Of a stretch of DNA of 64,000 bases, positions 43,301-51,510 are shown in pieces. This DNA is from DASSFZ01 sp035283185 (GTDB taxonomy: Bacteria; Chloroflexota; Anaerolineae; Fen-1058), in contig DATEUJ010000053.1 in NCBI GenBank assembly GCA_035283185.1, forward strand, positions 148,007-212,006. Direction: 5' to 3'. The translations under genes were made by a program, and so were the position numbers. The notes below the pieces were generated by a model. The model was not told the DNA's origin, ran no database searches, and saw only the letters and a program-made list of their open reading frames with translations. Every line of letters begins with the position of its first letter. The first letter of the stretch is position 1.

Positions 43301-43618
43301 CTACGATTCTTGCACTTTCACCTGTCCGCCTGTGATGTTTAGGCGTTGTGTCACGTGGACATCGAGCGCCTGCGCCGGACGGCGATCCTCCAGCACATGT
43401 CCGCCGGAAAGGGTACTCCAGCGCGACGTGATGTCGCCGGACATAAGCAATCCGTAGGTGACCTGCGCCGACACGATCAGCCGGAGGATGTCATACGCGC
43501 CGCGCAACTCGTCGTCGGTGAATGGACGATGCGCCGTGATCGCATCGGTCTTTAGTTTGTCCAGCAGAGTTTCGATCTGCTCAGCACTGAGCGCCGTGTT
43601 GATAAGCTGCATTTGCAT
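43301..43618 (-). CDS. Element protein of unknown function (105 aa)
   Basis: GGGAGG before ATG 43618. The first half is helical (LSAEQIETLLDKLKTDAITA), the second beta-rich. No recognised domain. Confidence 0.6.
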   Translation of the reverse strand: MQMQLINTALSAEQIETLLDKLKTDAITAHRPFTDDELRGAYDILRLIVSAQVTYGLLMSGDITSRWSTLSGGHVLEDRRPAQALDVHVTQRLNITGGQVKVQES

Positions 43619-43633
43619 GATTCACCTCCCATA

Positions 43634-43710
43634 GCGCGCCGGGCCGGTGGAGAGACCCCATGCCGTAGGGTACTTCTCGCGGGGGACACAAGAAGACCGA
43701 CCCGGCGCGC
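43634..43710. repeat. 15-bp imperfect inverted repeat with 47-bp loop
   Basis: GCGCGCCGGGCCGGT (43634-43648) and ACCGACCCGGCGCGC (43696-43710) pair at 14 of 15 positions. It lies between two leftward genes and may terminate the upstream one or bind a regulator. Confidence 0.65.
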
Positions 43711-43726
43711 ACCGCTGGAATGAGTG

Positions 43727-44257
43727 CTAACCCTTGCGCCGCTGCCGCAGCGCCGTCTTGATTGCTTCGGGCAAGTCGGGCGCAGATGATTTGCTGCTGC
43801 TCATGCTGCGCTGCAACTCTTTCGTCATCGCCTCTAGCTCGCGCTGCATTCCGGCGACAGCCTCGCTCACCGCTTCTTTAAGCGTCCGATTGAATCCATC
43901 CGGATCGCGTTTTTTCCAGTCCGCGACGGCCTGCCACACGTCGCCCTCTTTTCGTGTGGGCGGCTGTTCAAACAGCGTCTTGAACCAGTCCGGGGGATCG
44001 GACTGCGCTGCACCTGCCGCCTTCTGCGCTTGCGGCTGCCCGAACATCGCTTGGAACCAGCCCTCCGCGCCGAGATCAGGCTGCGCCGAGCGTATGGACT
44101 GCTGCGCCCAACCTGGATACATCTCGTCCAGCGCCTTGTTGAGCGCATCGAGACCGCCCGACGTGAAGACGCTCTCCGGCTTGCTCGGCTCCGGCTGTTG
44201 AATCAGTGCGTCGTCGCCCAGTCCATCATAACCTTTGCCTTCTCGCTTCTTGGTCAT
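43727..44257 (-). CDS. Hydrophilic element protein with repeated WF-x3-F-x-QP motif
   Basis: 176 residues, no membrane helix. GWFQAMFGQP and DWFKTLFEQPP are two copies of one short linear motif separated by about 25 residues of disordered-looking sequence; the C-terminal third is a coiled helix (AVAGMQRELEAMTKELQRSM). It lies next to the primase and terminase genes, so a scaffold, a replication accessory or a remodelling factor are possible guesses. GGAG lies 9 bp before ATG 44257. Confidence 0.55.
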   Translation of the reverse strand: MTKKREGKGYDGLGDDALIQQPEPSKPESVFTSGGLDALNKALDEMYPGWAQQSIRSAQPDLGAEGWFQAMFGQPQAQKAAGAAQSDPPDWFKTLFEQPPTRKEGDVWQAVADWKKRDPDGFNRTLKEAVSEAVAGMQRELEAMTKELQRSMSSSKSSAPDLPEAIKTALRQRRKG

Positions 44258-44272
44258 CGCTGCTCGCTCCTT

Positions 44273-45334
44273 TCAAACTCCGTTGACTTGTTCCATGACA
44301 CCCCGCGCCGGATCGGGATGACACACACCACATACCGGCGAACCATCGGGCCGCTTCCACCAATGCGCCGGGCCGTGCATCCAACACGGCAGTTCGCCAT
44401 CCGGCGGCGAATAGTCCGGCTCCGGCATAGACTCGCCGATCTGTCGCACAACGTCCGATACATCAGCATCAGCGTCCAACGGTAATACCTCAGCCAATGC
44501 GTGAATCGCGTCGCGTAGACCGATGCCGTTGACCATGCTATACAAGTCAAGCGTGTCGCCGGAGTGACGCGCCTTGCACGTCGGCTTATGGCAGCCCCAT
44601 CGCTGGCGCGCCGTGTCAACCCACAGTGATGGGTGACGATCATCGTGGAACGGGCAAAGGCCCGCGTACCACCGGCCAGCGCCATGATCCGACGAACGCA
44701 ACTCGACGCCAGCAGCACGCGCCACATCGAGGATCGATAGCCCGGCTTTGATGCGCGCCACAACGCCCGGCTGCCCACCGGCGCCCACTTCCAAAATACC
44801 AGGCAAGCCAACGGATGATACGCCCCCATCCGATAAACTCGTTGGCCTGCCTGGTATTTTTTGTTGGGGCATCACGTCGCGCAGCGCCACATGTCGGATT
44901 GGCGCGTCGATCAAGACGGTGTATGGCTTGCCGCTCGGATGCGTTGACGGTGGACTCAAGACATAGCGTCCCTGTCCTCTCGTTTCGCCGCCGTCGAAAT
45001 CGAATGACGGCGCAGTGTCGCAGGTGTAGAGATAAACATGAATGCCTGGACGTGGTGTCAGCACAGTGTATGTTGGCACTGCGTCAGAATGCTCGACGCA
45101 CCACTGCGCGTAAGCCGACGAGTCGTCGAAATCCAGCACGACCAAGCGCGGCAGTCCGCCGCAGATCAGCGCCAGGTTGCGCGGCTTGGCGAACCAATGC
45201 CGCACCAGGTCAACCGGCGGCAACTCCTGCTGCCATCGCTTCCACGGCTCAGCCGCTGCCTTCGTGCCAGGCCAGCAGGGTAGGGGGACAATGCCCCGAC
45301 TCAACCAGCACTGTGCTGACTCTAGCAGGTTCAC
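44273..45334 (-). CDS. Primase-polymerase (AEP) with CHC2-type zinc finger
   Basis: 353 residues from GTG 45334, which has AGGAGG upstream and overlaps the terminase stop. The N-terminal bifunctional primase/polymerase domain shows GIVPLPCWPGTKAAAEPWKRW, NLALICGG, the catalytic LVVLDFDD and a later PGIHVYLY/GRYVLSPPSTHPSG segment. The C-terminal half carries a DnaG-like zinc-binding motif (CPFHDDRHPSLWVDTARQRW, then GCHKPTCKA). Such proteins initiate replication of phages, plasmids and satellites. Confidence 0.82.
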   Translation of the reverse strand: MNLLESAQCWLSRGIVPLPCWPGTKAAAEPWKRWQQELPPVDLVRHWFAKPRNLALICGGLPRLVVLDFDDSSAYAQWCVEHSDAVPTYTVLTPRPGIHVYLYTCDTAPSFDFDGGETRGQGRYVLSPPSTHPSGKPYTVLIDAPIRHVALRDVMPQQKIPGRPTSLSDGGVSSVGLPGILEVGAGGQPGVVARIKAGLSILDVARAAGVELRSSDHGAGRWYAGLCPFHDDRHPSLWVDTARQRWGCHKPTCKARHSGDTLDLYSMVNGIGLRDAIHALAEVLPLDADADVSDVVRQIGESMPEPDYSPPDGELPCWMHGPAHWWKRPDGSPVCGVCHPDPARGVMEQVNGV

Positions 45335-46965
45335 GTTATCTCCTCCTGCTCGATCCGCCAATCACCCGGTGCCAGCACAATCAATTGGCGTGCTCGTTGC
45401 AGATCAACCCACCCCTGCCAGCCACCAACGATGCTGCCCACGTCGCGCACGTAAACCTCACCGGTACGTCGAGAAACATAGGTGACGAGGGCGCGCCCGT
45501 GCTCGATCTTCTGACGCTCCGCCTCAGCCTGCGCCGCCATCTCTGCCGGGTCAGCCTGTGGCGCATTGTTGCGCCAACACGCGGCGCAGGCGAATGACAG
45601 TGCCGCAGCCAGGTCGATCTTGCCTACGCGCTTGCTTAGGCGATATGCGTTGTCATCTGTCCCGATCATCTTCGCACGCGCCGCCAGCACGTGCCGGCGC
45701 AGTTCGTCATCCGGGTAGACGCGAATGCGTCGATGCGTGACCAAGCTGAAGAGCAGCGAGGCTGCATAACTCAAATTCTGCGGAGTCTGTGGAAATTCAT
45801 CGAGCGGTAGGTGACTGCGCAGCCGATCCGCGAGATAGACCGCCTGATACGGATCGTAGTCCACCACTCCCACGTAATAATCATCGACCAGCTTCAGCAA
45901 GTACGCCTCGACCTCGCTCAGATCGACGGGATGCCCGGTCGTTGGTTTCCATACGCGATGCAGTGCCGTCACGATCTGGTTTGTGTCGTCGTCGAAGTAC
46001 ACGAAGATTGCCGCTGCATTGTCGTGCTTCGTCGCTAGATCCAAGCCACCGAACAGAGCTATCCTGGAGTTGGGCAGCAGCGGGGCGAGACGATGATCAA
46101 CACATGCGTCATATTGCGCAGCAGTGATAAACGCTTCTTCGTCCTCTGTCCGTTCGTTGAGGTGCATCCGGCGAAACGCCGTCTGACGCAACTGCACGCG
46201 CTGATCGGCGTAGTATGCCGCCGCTTCTTCAGGCGTGCCTCGGAAGCAACGCGCCTGCGCTTCCTCGCCTGCCATGTGAAAAAGCAACAGGCCGCCGTTG
46301 CGGTAGATCGGCCAGTCGTCGTCGATGCGCTCACCGGCCAACCCACGATCAACGATGCCATGCCAGGTTGACGATTCGCCCTCATAGCCCGCGTAGCTAT
46401 CGCAGATGCGCAGCGCCGGTAGACCGTACACCTTGCCCGGCGGTGGTGTTAGTTCCTCGAACGCCCTCACGCCCGCCTCGTACACAATGCCCCACGCTTC
46501 GGTGTGACTTGCCGTCAGGTGATTGGCGCCAGCGTTGCCCGCCGCATCCACGGCCAACGCCTTGATCGTGCTGCCCGTCGGCTCAAACACGAGCTCCGAC
46601 TTGCCCGCCTTGACGTTGCGCCGCAAGTAGGGATGACGGCGTATCATGTCCGCGATCATGGCGAATTGACGGCCCGCCGACTGGTCGAAGTCATTGCCGA
46701 CTGCGAAGTGCTCGCCCGGCAGCGCCAGCCAGCGCCAGCACAGTAGCACGCTGTTTGACGCCGTCTTGCCGGCCTTCTTGATGTGGCTAAGGCCCAGCGT
46801 CGTCAGGGCGTCCCTGTGCGTCCACCACGCGACCAGGACGGCGCGCTGCCAGGCTTCGAGGCGGATCGGCTCGCCGTCGATGTCGATCCAGCCGTAGGGC
46901 GATTCAGCCCATGCGACCGGGCCGGCTTCGCGCCATTCGGCGATCAATTCACTGACCTTGCTCAT
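45331..46965 (-). CDS. Phage-type terminase large subunit
   Basis: 544 residues. ATPase half: adapted Walker A HIKKAGKTA (about 62-70), LLCWRWLALPGEHF, and ALAVDAAGNAGANHLTASHT preceding EAWG. Nuclease half: RNase-H-like acidic residues in FGGLDLATKHDNAAAI, VVDYDP and KIDLAAALSFA. It would cut and pump DNA into a procapsid. No capsid, portal or protease gene lies in the element. It overlaps its upstream neighbour by 17 bp and is followed by the primase gene. Confidence 0.85.
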   Translation of the reverse strand: MSKVSELIAEWREAGPVAWAESPYGWIDIDGEPIRLEAWQRAVLVAWWTHRDALTTLGLSHIKKAGKTASNSVLLCWRWLALPGEHFAVGNDFDQSAGRQFAMIADMIRRHPYLRRNVKAGKSELVFEPTGSTIKALAVDAAGNAGANHLTASHTEAWGIVYEAGVRAFEELTPPPGKVYGLPALRICDSYAGYEGESSTWHGIVDRGLAGERIDDDWPIYRNGGLLLFHMAGEEAQARCFRGTPEEAAAYYADQRVQLRQTAFRRMHLNERTEDEEAFITAAQYDACVDHRLAPLLPNSRIALFGGLDLATKHDNAAAIFVYFDDDTNQIVTALHRVWKPTTGHPVDLSEVEAYLLKLVDDYYVGVVDYDPYQAVYLADRLRSHLPLDEFPQTPQNLSYAASLLFSLVTHRRIRVYPDDELRRHVLAARAKMIGTDDNAYRLSKRVGKIDLAAALSFACAACWRNNAPQADPAEMAAQAEAERQKIEHGRALVTYVSRRTGEVYVRDVGSIVGGWQGWVDLQRARQLIVLAPGDWRIEQEEIT

Positions 46966-47401
46966 CAGCCTTGCCCCTCACGGCATCTAACACGTCACCG
47001 GCACTCGGCCCGCCGTCGCCCCGACCCTGGACCCGGGCCAATGACTCCAGCGCCCGGCGTGCCTCGGCTGCCGACGTGAACCAGCGCCCCAACATCGGCG
47101 ACTCGAACGCCTTGACCGGCCCCTCGGCCTCGGCTTTGTCTTGCAGCCACGCGATCCCCCACTCGAACACCAACACCATCTTAGCCGCGTGATCTTCGAG
47201 CGCATCCCGCACGCCATCCGGCGTCGCCAGCTCCGCCCGCAGTTCGACCAGGCGGCTGCGCTGCGGATCGGTCAACGTCGATTCGTCGCCCGTCTCGGCG
47301 AACTCGGAGCGTAGGCCGTGTTTGCGTGCAGCCAACCTAACGTGCTTATACACAGCTTCGGTCACGCGACGCCTCTGGGCGGTCTTTCGTTTCGTCGTCA
47401 T
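46949..47401 (-). CDS. Possible terminase small subunit
   Basis: 150 residues from ATG 47401. Basic N-terminus (MTTKRKTAQRRRVTEAVYKH), a helical middle (DALEDHAAKMVLVFEWGIAW) and a tail ending just inside the terminase large-subunit gene. Position and size suggest the small subunit, but no DNA-binding motif is certain. The start is uncertain: the frame stays open to 47530, and another frame starting at ATG 47543 (MKLNDAIDCYAQHLGRIERL) also looks coding and overlaps it. Confidence 0.5.
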   Translation of the reverse strand: MTTKRKTAQRRRVTEAVYKHVRLAARKHGLRSEFAETGDESTLTDPQRSRLVELRAELATPDGVRDALEDHAAKMVLVFEWGIAWLQDKAEAEGPVKAFESPMLGRWFTSAAEARRALESLARVQGRGDGGPSAGDVLDAVRGKADEQGQ

Positions 47402-47813
47402 GTACCATCCGATCACCGGTTCGCCGGTGACTACGAACACGATCCGATCTGCGCAGCGATGCAGCCCGGCGCAGTCGAAGGCGCAGTCGTTCGATCCGTC
47501 CGAGGTGTTGGGCATAGCAGTCGATTGCATCGTTTAGTTTCATAGCTCAAACCCCAACTGTTCGCATTTGACTATTGTCACGCACTCTTGCCCATCCCAT
47601 GCGCTACACGATTAGCGCGTTGTGTCTGGCAAGCATTACGCCAGGTCGGACACGCGACAGGTCGGTAGGGTAGGGCGCGTCCCGAATAGCCCTTTTGCCG
47701 AGTGAGTGGGAACCGGGAATTTGGGAATTTGGGAATGAACGTTATTCCCGTCATTCCCACATTCCCGTTTTCCCGTCATTCTTACATTCACACATTTACA
47801 TATTCCCATATTC
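47402..47813. other. Gene-free stretch upstream of the terminase genes
   Basis: Includes the ambiguous 5' region of the possible small-terminase gene and the tandem-repeat array at 47708-47821. No other gene recognised. Confidence 0.5.
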
Positions 47814-47821
47814 TCAATTCC
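47708..47821. repeat. GGGAATTT/ATTCCC facing repeat array
   Basis: Units of GGGAATTT type on the left face CATTCCC/ATTCCCG and ACATTCAC/ATATTCCC units on the right, so a long imperfect hairpin can form. It supplies the stop codon of the RepA-like gene. Confidence 0.7.
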
Positions 47822-48770
47822 CAAGTAACGAGGTAAGCGTATCGGTTAGGGACGGCAGAGACCATTTGCGTTGAACTATTACAAGGCCCAGCCGGTCGTA
47901 GCCGCCGTAGAGCTGGCGCTTGGAGATCCCGACCTGTGCGCCAGCCTTTTCGAGTTGGCTGAACGATTTTGGCCCGGCGGACAGTTCAGCGCGTAGGAAT
48001 TGATCGACGATGTTCTGCTTCGTCGGTTTGTGCTCGACAATTGGGGCAGGGCCGAACGTTGGCCCGGTATCGGTGAGGGTGACGCCCAACGCATCCGGCG
48101 TCTTGGCGAGATTCGACTTGGCGACGGATAATCGCAGTCCACCGTTGATCTTCTCCAGCGCCAGCACCGAACGCGCAAACGATGCGATAACGCCGCTGCC
48201 CCGAATGCGATCCAGGTCGATTTCTTCTGTGTCGTTCATTCCCCGTTTTCGCAAATGATGCACGACGAGAACGGCGACGTTTTGATCGCGGGCAATCTGC
48301 GCAAGAAGTCCGAGGACACGATTCATGTCGCGTGTGCTGTTCTCGTCGCCGCTATGCGCTGAACCCAGCGAATCGACGGACACTAGATCGGGCAAGTGTT
48401 CCTTGACTTTCGCAGAGAGTCGCGCAGCATCGATCGCGCTAGAGAGATTGAGCGTGGAGAGTGGATCGTCACCAGGCATCAGCAATCGCTGTTGGGGCAA
48501 CTTCCAATTGACGACACGATCACAAAACACAGCTTGCGCGGCTTCTGTGTCGCACCACATAACATAGCCTGCATTTCCAGATCTGCGCGATCCGTCCGGC
48601 CAATACGTATCTTTCGTAATCAAACATTTCGCTATGTACAGCACGACGGCACTCTTGCCGATCCCAGGCGGGCCGACGAGCAAAGTCACGAACCCACGAG
48701 GTACCCAGGGATACCATAGCCAACTAATCGCCGGAATGATCTTGGCGAGATCGGCAGCCGTTGCAGTCAC
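47814..48770 (-). CDS. RepA/RecA-like AAA ATPase with C-terminal winged-helix-like region
   Basis: 318 residues. Walker A VGPPGIGKSA (about 32-41), Walker B DLVSVDSL (about 127-134), and a conserved NVAVLVVHHLRKRG segment identify the RepA/AAA_25 family of hexameric replicative helicases and recombination mediators. The last 80 residues (FSQLEKAGAQVGISKRQLYG) look like a helix-turn-helix. The GTG start overlaps the preceding stop (GTGA), so the two genes are coupled. It probably drives element replication with the primase-polymerase. Confidence 0.8.
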   Translation of the reverse strand: MTATAADLAKIIPAISWLWYPWVPRGFVTLLVGPPGIGKSAVVLYIAKCLITKDTYWPDGSRRSGNAGYVMWCDTEAAQAVFCDRVVNWKLPQQRLLMPGDDPLSTLNLSSAIDAARLSAKVKEHLPDLVSVDSLGSAHSGDENSTRDMNRVLGLLAQIARDQNVAVLVVHHLRKRGMNDTEEIDLDRIRGSGVIASFARSVLALEKINGGLRLSVAKSNLAKTPDALGVTLTDTGPTFGPAPIVEHKPTKQNIVDQFLRAELSAGPKSFSQLEKAGAQVGISKRQLYGGYDRLGLVIVQRKWSLPSLTDTLTSLLGN

Positions 48771-49177
48771 GGCGCGCCGCCTGCGTCGCCGGGCATCCTG
48801 GACTGCTCACCGCGAATCTGGAGGATGCGCCGCCGATACTCAAACAACGTGGGGAATAACTCTGCCAAACTCGCCCACCAGCGCACCTGCCGGATCGCGC
48901 CGGGCTGTACAGGAAAAAGCTGGTTTCTCGAATTGCAGCATAGTACGACGCTGCCGTTGCCCTTGTCTTCTCCGAAGACGATATAGACTTCACTGTCTCT
49001 GTCGTGATCGGCATCGACAACGGCCACCGCGCCGATCTCGAACCCCCCTTTACCTTCCCCGTGGTTTGGTGTAAAATCATAGTCAGGGTTACTCGATGCG
49101 TCCGCGTCGATGTCCTGTGTTCCGAATCCTGCGCATTGCTTGGGGGCTGTGCAGGATTCATTTTCAAACATGCTCAT
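48767..49177 (-). CDS. Element protein of unknown function (136 aa)
   Basis: Acidic N-terminus (MSMFENESC), a beta-rich core (GFEIGAVAVVDADHDRDSEV, SVVLCCNSRN) and a basic C-terminus. GGAGA precedes ATG 49177. Coupled to the RepA-like gene. Confidence 0.6.
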   Translation of the reverse strand: MSMFENESCTAPKQCAGFGTQDIDADASSNPDYDFTPNHGEGKGGFEIGAVAVVDADHDRDSEVYIVFGEDKGNGSVVLCCNSRNQLFPVQPGAIRQVRWWASLAELFPTLFEYRRRILQIRGEQSRMPGDAGGAP

Positions 49178-49403
49178 GTCGTTCTCTCCTTCCAACAGCC
49201 GCTACATCCGCCTCCATTGATTTGTCTACACCAAGCGCGTCATCCAGCTCGTCGCGTTGCGCCTCGGCCTGCGCGCGCTCGACTTGGACAGCACGGCCCA
49301 GGTCGGCCAGCGCGTCCAACACTGCACGCCACGCCGCGCCGCGCGCATGCGCGATCGCCAGGCAGGCCGCGATCGGATCGAGCGGCTCAGGCGTCGCGCT
49401 CAC
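49164..49403 (-). CDS. Small helical element protein (79 aa)
   Basis: GTG 49403 with GAGG upstream, inside the end of the previous gene. Alanine-rich helices (PIAACLAIAHARGAAWRAVL, VERAQAEAQRDELDDALG). No recognised domain; overlaps the next gene by 14 bp. Confidence 0.55.
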   Translation of the reverse strand: MSATPEPLDPIAACLAIAHARGAAWRAVLDALADLGRAVQVERAQAEAQRDELDDALGVDKSMEADVAAVGRRERHEHV

Positions 49404-49611
49404 GCTCGACCTCGACAGGACGCGCGACAACGCGCCGCACGAGTTCACGCGCGCCGATTTCGGCTAAAAACCACACGATATGCGGCAGGGGCGGATCGGC
49501 AGGCGAAATACCGCGCCATGTGTTGAGCAGTTTGGCGAAAAGTTCTAGGCTGCCGTCCACGGTGAGACTGGAAGTCTCATCCGCCAGCGAGATGTAAATG
49601 CCTTCGGGCAT
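49387..49611 (-). CDS. Small element protein (74 aa)
   Basis: ATG 49611 has GAGG 6 bp upstream and comes right after an intrinsic terminator. Sequence MPEGIYISLADETSSLTVDG ... LNTWRGISPADPPLPHIVWF; no recognised domain. A longer reading from 49650 would start inside the terminator hairpin. Confidence 0.55.
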   Translation of the reverse strand: MPEGIYISLADETSSLTVDGSLELFAKLLNTWRGISPADPPLPHIVWFLAEIGARELVRRVVARPVEVERERDA

Positions 49612-49626
49612 CGAAACCTCATACGG

Positions 49627-49669
49627 TAAAAAAACGCGGCTCATACTCATTTTGAGTATAAGGCCGCGT
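49627..49669 (-). terminator. Intrinsic terminator or attenuator
   Basis: ACGCGGC and TACTCA pair with TGAGTA and GCCGCGT, followed on the minus strand by TTTTTTTACC. It ends the transcript from 50367 or attenuates it before the gene at 49611. Confidence 0.75.
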
Positions 49670-49678
49670 CTAAGGAAC

Positions 49679-49720
49679 TTTCGGGGAATTTCGGGGAATT
49701 TCGGGGAGTTTCGGGGAATT
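49679..49720. repeat. Four 10-bp direct repeats (iteron-like)
   Basis: TCGGGGAATT, TCGGGGAATT, TCGGGGAGTT, TCGGGGAATT in exact 10-bp register (49681-49720), directly after the stop of the putative DNA-binding gene and before the terminator. The helical spacing suggests a cooperative protein-binding site. Confidence 0.75.
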
Positions 49721-49728
49721 TGCGCCAG

Positions 49729-50367
49729 TCAGTCGAGCTTATTGCTCTCGCCCGCGCGTATGATGTCTGTTAGAGTGTCGCGTGAAACCGCCTGCTTAGG
49801 ATGCATTCTTTTTAGCCACTCGTGTACCTCTGAGGTAGACGTGCCCACTTCGACCTGTCCCCTGGTCCATCTCCAGATGGTTTTCCATTTGCGCTTGTCC
49901 TCAGGTCGTTTCGGCACTCTGACCGTGCCCGCGCCGGTCGTGATCGGTTGCGATGTGCCCGCGCCGGACAGTGCTGGCGGTTTTGGTTGCAACAGATTAT
50001 CGTATGAAAGTGCATTTAGCAGGATACGATGCACGCCGCGATAATACCCCGCCGCTTCGTCGCTCATCCGCTCACTGATGTGATCGAAACGAAAGATGCA
50101 GCCATCGGCATGGCGACTGACGGCAATACTCCCAGCGCGAAACGGTATCCCTCGCGGTCTTACCAGGATGTCATATTCAGCGTGGGTCAAGCTCGCGCTT
50201 CGTTCAACCAGAACCGGCGCAAATTGACCTTCACTGGAATGATTCAGGTAGTCATTTATCCGCCTCAGAATGTCGATGGCTTCTACGACAGTACAGCGTG
50301 CCAGCAGTGGATCAACGTCCCAAAACAGATCGCCTGACTTCTTGCGTAGTTCTCCTGTTTTGTCCAT
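49729..50367 (-). CDS. Putative DNA-binding/regulatory element protein
   Basis: 212 residues, no known domain. The C-terminal third (TSTSEVHEWLKRMHPKQAVS, RDTLTDIIRAGESNK) looks like a helix-turn-helix and follows a basic stretch (KRPEDKRKWKTIWRWTRG). GAGGTG lies upstream of ATG 50367. It is the second gene of the leftward series, beside the iteron array, and could be its ligand. Confidence 0.55.
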   Translation of the reverse strand: MDKTGELRKKSGDLFWDVDPLLARCTVVEAIDILRRINDYLNHSSEGQFAPVLVERSASLTHAEYDILVRPRGIPFRAGSIAVSRHADGCIFRFDHISERMSDEAAGYYRGVHRILLNALSYDNLLQPKPPALSGAGTSQPITTGAGTVRVPKRPEDKRKWKTIWRWTRGQVEVGTSTSEVHEWLKRMHPKQAVSRDTLTDIIRAGESNKLD

Positions 50368-50377
50368 TGCATCACCT

Positions 50378-50414
50378 CAAAACAAACCGCTTGTGTCTCT
50401 GTTGACGCAAGCGG
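50378..50414 (-). terminator. Intrinsic terminator of the tyrosine recombinase gene
   Basis: CCGCTTG pairs with CAAGCGG across a 14-nt loop (50387-50414), followed on the minus strand by TTTGTTTT. The gap to the recombinase stop (50415-50538) holds no other feature I can support. Confidence 0.75.
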
Positions 50415-50538
50415 CCTGACATGCTATGCTTTGGCCGTCAGCCGGTCACGTCGGTTGGCCGCCGCCCGGATGTCTCAAGCATCGCGGGCGACTTTGTTCA
50501 TACTGAGTTTACCATACTCGCTGGGCAAATTGCAAGAT

Positions 50539-51456
50539 TCAAACTCTCCGGGCGAGAGGATCGGCGAGTACGGCCTTCTCCATCATGCCCCTGTTGGAAT
50601 GCAGGTATTTTTCGGTTGTTGAAATCGAACTGTGGCCTAGCATCCGGCTGATTACGTAGATCGATCCCGGCACTTTGGCTTGAAAGAGCATTCGCATAGC
50701 GAATCCGTGCCGCGCCGCGTGGGGATGCGCTTTGTCCGGCGCGATCTTCGCGGCCTCACACAGCACAGTAAACCGCTTTTGAATCGCTCGCGTGGTCATG
50801 CGCCGGTTGGTGTCGCCGTCGTAGACGCAGGTGAACAGCGGATCATCTTTGCTCATCTCACCGCGCCCGGCCAGGTACTTCGTGATCGCCTTGTGCGCTT
50901 CTTCGGCGATGGGGATGACACGCTGCCGAACGCCCTTGCCCGTGATTCGCAAGCCGGGCAACTCGCCGCGCTTCTTGGGTTCGATCAAGTCGCCCACGTT
51001 CAAGCCCGCGACTTCTCCGACGCGCAAGCCGTAGGACAAGATCCATACTAAAGACCGATCTCGCGCGGCATAGGCCGATCCGTTATCGACCGACTGGATC
51101 AACTTGCGGGTCTCGGCCAGTTCAAGGTACTCAGGCTCCTTGTTCAGCGTCGGACGCGGCGCTTTGACCTGGGCTGCCGGGTCGCGCTCGATCAAGCCTT
51201 CGGCGTGCACCCAGCGGAAGAAACCGCGCAGCGTTTCGACGATCCGCGCCTGCGACGATGGGGCGAGATGGGTTAGCGATGCTTTGTAGTCCAGGATGTG
51301 CCGCGTTTCAACGCGCTCCAGGTCGGCGATCTGATATTCGGCTTCTAGCCAGCGGGCAAAGGTTTGCAGCCGGTATCGAGCGTTGCGCGCCGTGTGCTCG
51401 CTGCGCTGGCTATCGCTGTACAGAACTGCGGGAGTTTCGATGGTTGTGCGTTTCAT
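50539..51456 (-). CDS. XerC/D-like tyrosine recombinase of the element
   Basis: 305 residues. N-terminal SAM-like domain (RNARYRLQTFARWLEAEYQI), catalytic Arg in YGLRVGEVAGL, Lys in ITGKGVRQR, HAARHG box, His in MLGHSS and Tyr in TTEKYLH. ATG 51456 has GAGGTG 5 bp upstream. In the integrated form it lies just inside attR, 55 bp from the core. Since a serine integrase is at the other end, this enzyme may resolve multimers rather than integrate. In the circle its gene would follow the integrase stop directly. Confidence 0.9.
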   Translation of the reverse strand: MKRTTIETPAVLYSDSQRSEHTARNARYRLQTFARWLEAEYQIADLERVETRHILDYKASLTHLAPSSQARIVETLRGFFRWVHAEGLIERDPAAQVKAPRPTLNKEPEYLELAETRKLIQSVDNGSAYAARDRSLVWILSYGLRVGEVAGLNVGDLIEPKKRGELPGLRITGKGVRQRVIPIAEEAHKAITKYLAGRGEMSKDDPLFTCVYDGDTNRRMTTRAIQKRFTVLCEAAKIAPDKAHPHAARHGFAMRMLFQAKVPGSIYVISRMLGHSSISTTEKYLHSNRGMMEKAVLADPLARRV

Positions 51457-51510
51457 CGTGTCACCTCTCATAGTGTCAGCATGACATAGGTGTGCCGATC
51501 TGTTATACTT

